Shown in pieces: positions 1 through 6,059 of a stretch of 10,120 bases of DNA (its first letter is position 1; the number at the start of each line of letters is the position of its first letter). Source of the stretch: Candidatus Caenarcanales bacterium (lineage in GTDB: Bacteria > Cyanobacteriota > Vampirovibrionia > LMEP-6097); NCBI GenBank assembly GCA_021299565.1, contig JAJTHA010000215.1, forward strand, positions 1-10,120, read 5' to 3'. The notes under the pieces are model-generated. The model saw only the letters and a list, made by a program, of their open reading frames with translations. It searched no databases and was not told the DNA's origin. A program made the translations under genes and the position numbers.

Positions 1-1
1 C

Positions 2-1093
2 ACTGTTAATGGTGAATTCGAACAAGAATTTTCTAAATTTAAAAGCCAGCCAGACGCAGTTACTATTCTAAATTTCAATTCCAAAGAGGAGATTAATTCC
101 GATTTGCAATCCGTAATTAAAGAAAATTTTGATTTCAATAAAGATCAGAACTACTTTGAAATCGTTAACACTGCATTATTTGATAAAGGCTTCATGGTAA
201 AAATCGCTGATAATTATCAGAGCCAAAAACCTCTACAGATTTTGCATATTTCAAATAAAGAGAGTTTCAATCAAATCAGATCGTTAATCATTGCAGGCAA
301 AAACTCTAAAATCGAGATAGTAGTTAGTTATGTCGGTATTGCAAACAGCAGATACTACACAAACGCTGTAGTTGATTGCATTCTAGAGGAATCCGCGCAT
401 CTGAAACTTGATAAAATTCAAAACGACTCAAATGACTCAACCAGGTTGTATCACTACAACTGCAAGCTCAAACAAAATAGTAACTTTGAATTTAATAGTT
501 TTAGTTTTGGAGCTAAATCATCTCGTGATCAAATCAAGGTTGATATTAATGGCGAAGGGGCTAATGCTTCTATAAATGGTTTGTATGTTGTTAATGAGAC
601 GAGAAGCTCTCATCATCAGGTTACAGTAAATCACAATGTGCCGAATTCAAGCTCAAGCCAGGTTTTCAAAGGCTTGATTTTAGACAACGGAATAGCAGAG
701 TTCAACGGTCTCATTGAAGTTGCCCAAAATGCCCATCACAGCAATGCGGCGCAGCTAAACAAAAATTTGTTGCTTTCACCAAATGCTCATATAGACTCAA
801 GACCTCAACTAAATATACTCAATCATGACGTCAAATGCTCTCACGGTTCTACTATCGGAAGATTGAATCAGGAAGAATTGTTTTATCTAATAAGCCGTGG
901 GCTATCTCAAGAGGAAGCGAGAATCATACTCACATATAGCTTTTGTCAAGAAATAATTAATCGCATTGGATTAAACTCTGCAAGAAATTACGCTTCTAAT
1001 TTGGCTTTTGCGAAATTAGGGGCAACTTCAAACCAGGCATTTAAAACGCTTGCTGAAAATAGCAAATTCAAAACATCTAGATACAACACATGA
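2..1093 (+). CDS. sufD: SufD, Fe-S cluster assembly scaffold subunit (5' end cut by window)
   Basis: SufD works in the cytosolic SufBCD complex, where [Fe-S] clusters are built under oxidative or iron-poor conditions. The reading frame is open from base 2, giving 363 residues without the N-terminus. The family is usually about 420-450 residues, so roughly 50-80 are missing. The TTG at 104 is not a credible start, because the 34 codons before it already read as SufD (TVNGEFEQEF and onward). The right-handed beta-helix core is followed by the family's C-terminal signature: HSNAAQLNKNLLLS, then the DVKCSHGSTIGRL motif at in-window residues 276-288. Its His 281 corresponds to the conserved SufD histidine implicated in cluster formation. 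A helical C-terminal region (ARIILTYSFCQEII) ends the protein. The stop overlaps the sufS start (ATGA), which indicates translational coupling. sufB and sufC would be expected to the left. SufB is a homologue but is usually longer; placement just before sufS and the overall length favour SufD. Confidence 0.93.
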   Translation, partial: TVNGEFEQEFSKFKSQPDAVTILNFNSKEEINSDLQSVIKENFDFNKDQNYFEIVNTALFDKGFMVKIADNYQSQKPLQILHISNKESFNQIRSLIIAGKNSKIEIVVSYVGIANSRYYTNAVVDCILEESAHLKLDKIQNDSNDSTRLYHYNCKLKQNSNFEFNSFSFGAKSSRDQIKVDINGEGANASINGLYVVNETRSSHHQVTVNHNVPNSSSSQVFKGLILDNGIAEFNGLIEVAQNAHHSNAAQLNKNLLLSPNAHIDSRPQLNILNHDVKCSHGSTIGRLNQEELFYLISRGLSQEEARIILTYSFCQEIINRIGLNSARNYASNLAFAKLGATSNQAFKTLAENSKFKTSRYNT

Positions 1094-2349
1094 GCATGAA
1101 TTTAGTTAGAGAGGATTTTCCTTTAATATCAAATGATACTATCGACTATCTTGATAGCGCGGCAACCTGCCAAAAGCCGATCGCTGTCGTTGATAGCATG
1201 TCAAAGTTTATGCTTGAACAAAACTCAACTGTAAGAAGAGGAGTTTATGATCTTGCGGTTAAAGCGACACAGGAATTTGATAATGCCAGAAGTTCTATCC
1301 AGAAATTTATCAATGCAAAATCTTCTTGCGAGGTAATTTTCACTAGAGGGGCAACTGAAGGACTTAATATGATTGCCTATACTCTTTGCCAAGCCCTCAA
1401 AGGCAAAGCTGGTGTTGATGCCACAAACGGAAGAAGCTCTAAACTAAAAACAAATGGCAAAATCAAAATTGCTATTAGTGAAATGGAGCATCATGCAAAC
1501 ATTGTCCCTTGGCAGATGCAAGCATCTTTGCATGATGATATTGAAATAGTAATCATTCCCATTCTTGACAATGGAGAGCTGGATCTAGACGCTCTTAAGA
1601 AAATCCTGAATGATAAAGAACTTAAAGTTTTGGCTATCACTCATACTAGTAATGTGCTTGGAACGGTAAATCCTATCGAAGAAATAAGCAAATTAGCTCA
1701 TGCTAATGGCGTTATTGTGGTCTTGGACGCCTGTCAGGCAATCGCTCACAAGGCTCTTGATGTACAAAAACTAGATGTAGATTTCATGGTTTTTTCTGCT
1801 CATAAAATTTATGGACCAACTGGCATTGGTGCTGTTTTTGCTAAAGAAGAATTGTTAAATGAATTGCCGCCTTATCATGGTGGTGGGGACATGATAGAAA
1901 CTGTAAGTTTTGAAAAAACAACTTACACAAATTTGCCAAACAAATTTGAGGCAGGCACTCCAGCAATTGTAGAAACGATTGGATTTGGAGCTGCGATTAA
2001 ATATATATCTAAGATTGGCTTTGATAAAATTTACGAGCATGAGCAAAAACTACTAGAGATGGCTAATCAGGAACTCAATAAATTTGAAAAAATAAAAATC
2101 ATCGGTCAATCAAGAAATAAAATTGGCATTGTTTCTTTTGTTTTTGATGATATTGAAGCCTTTGATATTGGGACCATGCTGAATCAACATAAAGTCGCAA
2201 TTAGAACTGGGCATCATTGCGCGCAGCCTTTGATGAAACGCTTTGGGATTAGTGCTTGTTCGCGTTTGTCTATTGGGGTTTATAATAATGAGAATGATAT
2301 TGCAAAATTTATTTCTGCATTAGAAAAAACCATAAAGATGTTTAGATAG
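1090..2349 (+). CDS. sufS: SufS, group II cysteine desulfurase
   Basis: SufS is a PLP enzyme that takes sulfur from L-cysteine as a persulfide and leaves alanine, supplying the SUF scaffold. The 419 residues carry the fold-type I landmarks in order: LDSAATCQKP near the N-terminus, RGATEGLN (86-93), EMEHHANIVPWQ (131-142), the PLP-binding VLDACQ with Asp 213, and FSAHKIYGPTG with the Schiff-base Lys 239. The catalytic loop RTGHHCAQP has Cys 377; the RxGHHCA form is diagnostic of group II (SufS/CsdA) rather than group I (IscS). The start ATG overlaps the sufD stop and no Shine-Dalgarno is evident, so translation is probably coupled; a second ATG at 1096 is an alternative. Compared with the E. 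coli enzyme (406 residues), about 13 extra residues lie near 101-124, a Lys/Gly/Asn/Ser-rich stretch just before the EMEHH block. No SufE gene is visible; one may lie elsewhere. Confidence 0.96.
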   Translation: MSMNLVREDFPLISNDTIDYLDSAATCQKPIAVVDSMSKFMLEQNSTVRRGVYDLAVKATQEFDNARSSIQKFINAKSSCEVIFTRGATEGLNMIAYTLCQALKGKAGVDATNGRSSKLKTNGKIKIAISEMEHHANIVPWQMQASLHDDIEIVIIPILDNGELDLDALKKILNDKELKVLAITHTSNVLGTVNPIEEISKLAHANGVIVVLDACQAIAHKALDVQKLDVDFMVFSAHKIYGPTGIGAVFAKEELLNELPPYHGGGDMIETVSFEKTTYTNLPNKFEAGTPAIVETIGFGAAIKYISKIGFDKIYEHEQKLLEMANQELNKFEKIKIIGQSRNKIGIVSFVFDDIEAFDIGTMLNQHKVAIRTGHHCAQPLMKRFGISACSRLSIGVYNNENDIAKFISALEKTIKMFR

Positions 2350-2352
2350 GAG
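2348..2352 (+). promoter_or_regulatory. Ribosome binding site of bolA, overlapping the sufS stop
   Basis: AGGAG begins inside the TAG stop of sufS and lies 8 bases before the bolA ATG. This supports the ATG at 2361 as the start and co-translation with sufS. Confidence 0.75.
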
Positions 2353-2360
2353 AAAAATAA

Positions 2361-2603
2361 ATGGCATTAAGAGCACACGATATAGAGGATTTATTAAAAA
2401 GACAATTGACGGATGTCAAAGAAGTTGAAGCAATAGATCTTAAGGGCGGAAATCATTGGCAGGTGAATATCACTGCTGGTGATTTTGATGGCTTAAACAG
2501 AGTGAAGCGTGAACAGCTTGTGCAAAAGGTTTTGAAGGATTTACTTGCGGATGAAACAATTCATGCGCTGGTGGTGAAGGCTAAAAATACGGAGGAGAAA
2601 TAA
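2361..2603 (+). CDS. bolA: BolA-family protein
   Basis: This is an 80-residue BolA/IbaG-like protein, about the usual size for a short BolA. It begins with the typical N-terminal helix (IEDLLKRQL), followed by a beta hairpin around GGNHWQVNI (residues 29-37), the helix LNRVKREQLVQKVLKDLL, and the C-terminal strand ETIHALVVKA. The conserved histidine of IHAL is the residue that in characterised BolA proteins helps bind a [2Fe-2S] cluster shared with a CGFS glutaredoxin. A gene for exactly such a glutaredoxin follows one base after the stop, so the two products probably form a heterodimer that stores, transfers or senses clusters made by the SUF machinery encoded just before. A DNA-binding role, as proposed for E. 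coli BolA, cannot be judged from sequence. Confidence 0.93.
   Translation: MALRAHDIEDLLKRQLTDVKEVEAIDLKGGNHWQVNITAGDFDGLNRVKREQLVQKVLKDLLADETIHALVVKAKNTEEK
2591..2597 (+). promoter_or_regulatory. Strong Shine-Dalgarno of grxD
   Basis: GGAGGAG lies 7 bases before the ATG at 2605, inside the last codons of bolA. It is the strongest ribosome binding site in the window and fixes the glutaredoxin start. Confidence 0.85.
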
Positions 2604-2604
2604 A

Positions 2605-2922
2605 ATGGAAACACTAAATCAAGAAACAAAGGATAGAATAGACAGCATAATCAAAACAGATAAAGTTGTTTTATTTATGAAGGGCAACAAAAACTTTCCA
2701 CAATGTGGATTTTCAGACACTGTGGTTAAAGTTTTGAATTTTCATAATGTAGAGTTTGCAGACTATGATATTTTGGCTAATCCAGACTTAAGATCTGGTC
2801 TAAAAATATATTCAGAATGGGCTACTTTCCCGCAGCTTTACATCAATCAAGAGTTTGTTGGCGGTTGCGACATTGTGATGGAAATGCACAATAATGGCGA
2901 GCTAAAAGCGTTACTTGCGTAA
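2605..2922 (+). CDS. grxD: Monothiol glutaredoxin, CGFS type (Grx4/GrxD)
   Basis: This is a 105-residue single-domain monothiol glutaredoxin of the usual length. Visible landmarks are Lys 26 in MKGN, the active-site CGFS at 34-37, the glutathione-binding WATFPQLYI (72-80) and GGCDI (86-90). CGFS glutaredoxins coordinate a [2Fe-2S] cluster with glutathione, as homodimers or with BolA, and act as cluster carriers between the assembly scaffold and target proteins rather than as general disulfide reductases. It starts one base after bolA and sits behind the SUF genes, so scaffold, sulfur donor and carrier appear to be made from one mRNA. A strong intrinsic terminator 21 bases past the stop ends the operon. 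The family assignment is secure; the cluster-carrier role comes from family knowledge. Confidence 0.96.
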   Translation: METLNQETKDRIDSIIKTDKVVLFMKGNKNFPQCGFSDTVVKVLNFHNVEFADYDILANPDLRSGLKIYSEWATFPQLYINQEFVGGCDIVMEMHNNGELKALLA

Positions 2923-2943
2923 AAAGCCTTATATACCAATGAT

Positions 2944-2973
2944 AAAAAGACCCCTTCACAGAGGGGTCTTTTT
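2944..2973 (+). terminator. Intrinsic terminator of the suf-bolA-grxD operon
   Basis: A perfect 12-bp inverted repeat runs from AAAAAGACCCCT (2944-2955) to AGGGGTCTTTTT (2962-2973), with the 6-base loop TCACAG between. The GC-rich middle (GACCCCT/AGGGGTC) followed by five T, then ATTTTAT, is a textbook Rho-independent terminator. The A-run on the left would let it work in the opposite direction too. It separates the SUF operon from the ATPase gene. Confidence 0.93.
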
Positions 2974-2985
2974 ATTTTATCCCCC

Positions 2986-3002
2986 TATAGAGTGACACTA
3001 TA
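2986..3002. repeat. 17-bp near-perfect palindrome upstream of the ATPase promoter
   Basis: TATAGAGTGACACTATA is a dyad with 7 of 8 base pairs matching around a central G at 2994. The centre lies 31 bases upstream of the first base of the TATAAT box, a position compatible with a dimeric regulator binding upstream of RNA polymerase. No protein is assigned. The match to an operator is structural only. Confidence 0.45.
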
Positions 3003-3030
3003 TATTCATCCTTTCTTATTGGGGTATAAT
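3003..3030 (+). promoter_or_regulatory. Probable sigma-70 promoter of the ATPase gene
   Basis: A perfect TATAAT lies at 3025-3030. The best -35 candidate at normal spacing is weak: TATTCA at 3003-3008 with a 16-bp spacer. It lies just after the SUF terminator and about 27 bases before the ATPase start, so the ATPase appears to be transcribed on its own. Transcription would begin near 3037. The weak -35 suggests help from an activator or low basal activity. Confidence 0.6.
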
Positions 3031-3033
3031 ATA

Positions 3034-3057
3034 TTCACCACTTCATAAAGGGGTGAA
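3034..3057 (+). promoter_or_regulatory. Inverted repeat over the ATPase ribosome binding site
   Basis: TTCACCACTT and AAGGGGTGAA pair with a single A/G mismatch around a CATA centre. The right arm contains the Shine-Dalgarno-like AAGGGG and the first base of the ATG at 3057. In mRNA it could hide the ribosome binding site. However, a start near 3037 would trim the left arm, so a DNA operator overlapping the transcription start is equally possible. Confidence 0.45.
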
Positions 3058-4391
3058 TGATGAAACAAATGTTTGATGATTTAATAAAAAATGGACAGTC
3101 ACTTATTTCACAAATAGTCGGATTAGAGCGAGAGTACACTCATGTTGTTTATCAAGAAATCAGGTCAAAACCTATCAAAATTATCACCGGTTTTAGAAGA
3201 GCTGGTAAATCAACGATAGTTAAACATGTTGCTAACAAAACAGTCAAAGACAAAATTTATAAACTAAAAAATATTTTATACCTGAACTTTGAAGATATCG
3301 AATTGGAAATCTTTGGTAATGCAAAAGAACTTAAGCTTATCTGTGATTACTTCTTTGAACAAAATTTAAACGAAGATTTACTAATCATTCTTGATGAAAT
3401 ACAACTAGTAAAAAATTGGAGCAAACTAATTAGAACAATTTATGAATTCAAGGATAATGTTCAAATTATTCTTACAGGCTCAAATTCTGAACTACTTTCC
3501 GCTGAACTAGGATCTAATCTAGCTGGGAGATTCATTGAATTTAATGTACAAAGCTTCTCATTTAAAGAGCTATTACAATTAAAAAACATATTGCCGAAAA
3601 ACACAAAAGAATTTTATAAAGAAGAGAAAAAAATCCATGAACTCTTCTGTGATTATTTGCGTTATGGAGGTTTACCAGAAATATTTGCAATAAATACGGA
3701 CAGCGCGAAAAAATCATATCTAGAGGGAATCATCAGCAAGGTTGTACTAGATGATATTGTTAAAAGATTCAAAGTTCGCAATCATAGCTTAATAGAAAAA
3801 ATCTTAAGCTTCATTTTAATTAACATAGGCAATCCTATATCTTTTTCAAGAATCGAAACGCATTGTAAGAATCTTGGCTTTGATGTCAAAGTAGATACGA
3901 TTATCAAATATGCTTCGTATTTAGAAAAAACTTTTGCAATCATAGAAACAAGAAAATTCGACTGGAAATCACGAAAAATCTTCGCCAACGATCGGAAATA
4001 TTACGCCGGCGATGTAGGACTTGCCTATTTATATACTGACCTTGATAATAATTTCTCCAAAAGACTTGAAAATGTTGTATATCTAAAACTACTCAGAGAT
4101 AACGCTCTGTCAAAATTTTATTATGGATATAACGAGCAAGAGATTGACTTCATTGAACTGAACAAATCGGGGTATTGTTTGAACAAATATCAAATTAGTC
4201 AAAAAATCCATGAGAAAAATATTGAACGTGAAATCTCATCACTAGTAAGTTCTAGCTATTTTACGGGTCAATCTTCTAACTATTTAATGGTCCTTGAAAA
4301 AGCAGAGGAAAAAGATATAGAAATAAAAGATGCAGGATTCTCGAGTACTATCAAACAAAGAAATCTAATCAAATGGCTACTTGATCTATAA
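3057..4391 (+). CDS. AAA_14/DUF4143-family P-loop ATPase
   Basis: This 444-residue protein has the family's two-part layout. The N-terminal ATPase carries Walker A GFRRAGKST (45-53, Lys 51), Walker B LLIILDEIQ (Asp 113, Glu 114), a sensor-like LTGSN (139-143) and LAGR (155-158), a candidate arginine finger. YGGLPE (203-208) is typical of this family. Next comes a winged-helix-like region (about 245-300), then a DUF4143-type C-terminal domain resembling PD-(D/E)XK nucleases: RLENVVYLKL (336-345) and QEIDFIE (361-367). The usual E-x-K strand reads LNK (375-377), so the nuclease-like site looks degenerate. The cellular role of this widespread, patchily distributed family is not established. ATGs at 3057 and 3060 compete; 3060 has the better distance from AAGGGG. 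It has its own promoter between the SUF terminator and argB, consistent with an inserted gene, and its AT-rich codons are visibly heavy in AAA, AAT and ATT. Confidence 0.88.
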   Translation: MMKQMFDDLIKNGQSLISQIVGLEREYTHVVYQEIRSKPIKIITGFRRAGKSTIVKHVANKTVKDKIYKLKNILYLNFEDIELEIFGNAKELKLICDYFFEQNLNEDLLIILDEIQLVKNWSKLIRTIYEFKDNVQIILTGSNSELLSAELGSNLAGRFIEFNVQSFSFKELLQLKNILPKNTKEFYKEEKKIHELFCDYLRYGGLPEIFAINTDSAKKSYLEGIISKVVLDDIVKRFKVRNHSLIEKILSFILINIGNPISFSRIETHCKNLGFDVKVDTIIKYASYLEKTFAIIETRKFDWKSRKIFANDRKYYAGDVGLAYLYTDLDNNFSKRLENVVYLKLLRDNALSKFYYGYNEQEIDFIELNKSGYCLNKYQISQKIHEKNIEREISSLVSSSYFTGQSSNYLMVLEKAEEKDIEIKDAGFSSTIKQRNLIKWLLDL

Positions 4392-4392
4392 T
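4387..4392 (+). promoter_or_regulatory. TATAAT box immediately before argB (possible leaderless promoter)
   Basis: A consensus TATAAT overlaps the ATPase stop codon and ends 6 bases before the argB ATG at 4399. That would place the transcription start on or near the A of the start codon. No -35 and no canonical extended -10 is visible, and such boxes arise by chance in AT-rich DNA, so confidence is modest. Confidence 0.35.
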
Positions 4393-4398
4393 TAATTT

Positions 4399-5256
4399 AT
4401 GCACGAAGATATACAAAAAGTTGCAAACCTCGCTGAAGCTCTTCCATATATTCAAAAATATTCTGGCAAAATTTTCGTAGTTAAATACGGCGGTTCTGCT
4501 TTAAAAGATGATGCAACAGCAAAATCAACTATCAATGATTTGGTTTTATTAAACAGTGTCGGAATCAAAGTAATTCTGGTGCACGGGGGCGGACCAGAGA
4601 TAAACGACTGGCTAACAAAACTCAATATTGAAATCAAATTCAAAAACGGATTAAGAGTGACTGACGCTAAAACCATGGAAGTAGTTGAAATGGTGCTTCA
4701 TGGCAAGGTGCAACGCAAATTAGTGACCATGATCAATTGCGCGGGAGCAAGGGCAATTGGAGTGAGTGGCAGAGACGGACGTATAGTAGTTGCTGAAAGA
4801 CACTCAGCTGTAGATCCTGATGATATGGTTGGGCAAATCACAACAACCAATCTCAAACTGGTGTATCAAATTTTGGATTTGGGATTAATACCAGTCATAA
4901 GTTCAATAGCACCTGATGTAAACGGCAATGTTTACAATATCAACGCAGATACTATGAGCGCAGAAATTGCAATTGCAATGGGAGCTCACAAAATGCTGTT
5001 AATGACAGATACTCCAGGTGTTATGAATGACATCAATGACAAAAATTCTTTGATCCCGGAGCTTAACAGTAAAGAAGCTCAAGAACTAATAAATAAAAAA
5101 ATTGCTCAAGGTGGCATGATACCTAAATTAGAATGCTGCATAGACTCAATCAATAGAGGTGTTAAAGAAGCGATAATTTTAAATGGTTTAGAAGAACATT
5201 GTCTCTTGCTTGAAACATTCACCAATAGAGGCTCTGGCACTAGGATAGTAGTATAA
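4399..5256 (+). CDS. argB: N-acetylglutamate kinase
   Basis: ArgB phosphorylates N-acetyl-L-glutamate with ATP, the second and usually controlling step of arginine synthesis. The 285 residues are family length and contain VVKYGGSA (27-34, Lys 29), HGGGPEI (63-69), GLRVTDA (84-90), NINADT (180-185), MTDTPGV (202-208) and GGMIPK (238-243, Lys 243). An extra N-terminal helix (about 5-21, ending LAEALPYIQKY) and the C-terminal GSGTRIV are typical of arginine-inhibited hexameric NAGKs, the type that PII protein activates in cyanobacteria and plants. Regulation by arginine and PII here is therefore inferred. The ATG is the only sensible start, because a stop lies just upstream in frame, yet there is no Shine-Dalgarno. 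It follows the ATPase by 7 bases and precedes the carboxypeptidase by 2. No other arginine genes are in the window. Confidence 0.96.
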   Translation: MHEDIQKVANLAEALPYIQKYSGKIFVVKYGGSALKDDATAKSTINDLVLLNSVGIKVILVHGGGPEINDWLTKLNIEIKFKNGLRVTDAKTMEVVEMVLHGKVQRKLVTMINCAGARAIGVSGRDGRIVVAERHSAVDPDDMVGQITTTNLKLVYQILDLGLIPVISSIAPDVNGNVYNINADTMSAEIAIAMGAHKMLLMTDTPGVMNDINDKNSLIPELNSKEAQELINKKIAQGGMIPKLECCIDSINRGVKEAIILNGLEEHCLLLETFTNRGSGTRIVV

Positions 5257-5258
5257 CA

Positions 5259-6059
5259 ATGGCAAAGATAGGCATATTCGCGACAGCATCTGCTCTCAAA
5301 GAAGAAGACAAAATCAAAATTGATGAAGGGATTAAAATTATTCAGTCCTGGGGACACGAAATAATTCTTGCCAAAAATTGTTTTTATTCCACTCCAATAT
5401 TTGAGAATAATTCTGAAAGCTTGATGGCGGGCACTATTGAGCAAAGAATTGAGGGACTATATGAAACCTGGGGACAAGCTGATATTCTACTTGCACTTAG
5501 AGGTGGCTATGGAAGTATACAGCTAATTGATAAATTAGATTATGATTTTTTGAGCAAAAATCCAAAAACTATTATTGGTTATAGCGATATCACTACTTTA
5601 TTTTGCGCCATTGAAAGTCAATGCCAAAGCTTTGCTCTAATGTTTCATGCGCCCATGCTATTTGAAACCAGCAGCCTCAAGCCCAATGAATTAGAGGCTT
5701 TCAAAACTTTACTAAGTGATCCAGCAAATTATCCGAGAAGCTCAAATCATAAATTTAGAGGCGGGAATTTAAGTTTAATTGCAAGCTTGATTGGTAGCAA
5801 ATATTTGAAAAAATTTGACGAGGGGGAGATTTTGTTTCTAGAAGAGATAAAAGAACCTGCTTACAAAATAGAAAGAATGTTTTATCAGATTTATCACGCG
5901 GGGCTATTAGATTTGATTGAAGAGCTATGGCTAGGCAAAGGCAATGAAGCTGTTTATAACTATTCGCTACTCGAAACATTTAGCAAAGAAAAAGGTTTCA
6001 AACTAGTTAAAGACTTGCCTTATGGACATTTTGAAAAAATGCCACTTAGAATTAATTAA
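5259..6059 (+). CDS. ldcA: LD-carboxypeptidase, peptidase family S66 (LdcA-like)
   Basis: S66 enzymes remove the terminal D-alanine from murein tetrapeptides (L,D-bond cleavage) during cytosolic peptidoglycan recycling. The Ser-Glu-His triad is recognisable: Ser 109 in IIGYSDIT, Glu 195 in LFLEEIKEPAYKIER, and His 257 in LPYGHFEKMPL. RGGYG (81-85), upstream of the nucleophile, is also typical. There is no signal peptide, which fits a cytosolic enzyme. At 266 residues it is shorter than E. coli LdcA (304), and it stops only 9 residues after the catalytic His, where relatives continue with a further strand. The ATG lies 2 bases after the argB stop, with only a weak AGGA 13 bases upstream, so coupling to argB is likely. 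Microcin C7 immunity proteins (MccF) belong to the same family and cannot be fully excluded, though the size favours LdcA. Confidence 0.9.
   Translation: MAKIGIFATASALKEEDKIKIDEGIKIIQSWGHEIILAKNCFYSTPIFENNSESLMAGTIEQRIEGLYETWGQADILLALRGGYGSIQLIDKLDYDFLSKNPKTIIGYSDITTLFCAIESQCQSFALMFHAPMLFETSSLKPNELEAFKTLLSDPANYPRSSNHKFRGGNLSLIASLIGSKYLKKFDEGEILFLEEIKEPAYKIERMFYQIYHAGLLDLIEELWLGKGNEAVYNYSLLETFSKEKGFKLVKDLPYGHFEKMPLRIN

Larger units (their letters stand above)
3001..3058. repeat. Two imperfect 29-bp tandem repeats spanning the ATPase promoter and leader
   Basis: Unit 1 (3001-3029) and unit 2 (3030-3058) both start TATATTCA and carry GGGGT at positions 21-25 of the unit. By hand alignment without gaps, 20 of 29 positions agree. 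Unit 1 carries most of the -10 box and unit 2 covers the predicted transcription start and ribosome binding site. This could be a pair of binding sites for one regulator, or an old local duplication. Confidence 0.45.

Noticed and set aside
104..106. TTG as the start of the first gene
   Set aside because: The frame is open to the window edge and the upstream codons read as SufD, so the gene is simply truncated by the window.
1855..2046. Minus-strand open frame inside sufS (63 codons)
   Set aside because: It lies wholly within the well-supported sufS gene and its translation has no recognisable features.
2923..3056. Small RNA or riboswitch in the gap before the ATPase
   Set aside because: The gap is accounted for by a terminator, promoter and repeats; no known riboswitch core or separate RNA with its own terminator is visible.
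5106..5444. Minus-strand open frame of 112 codons across the argB/ldcA junction
   Set aside because: Both plus-strand genes are clearly real across this interval; the antisense frame is a composition artefact.
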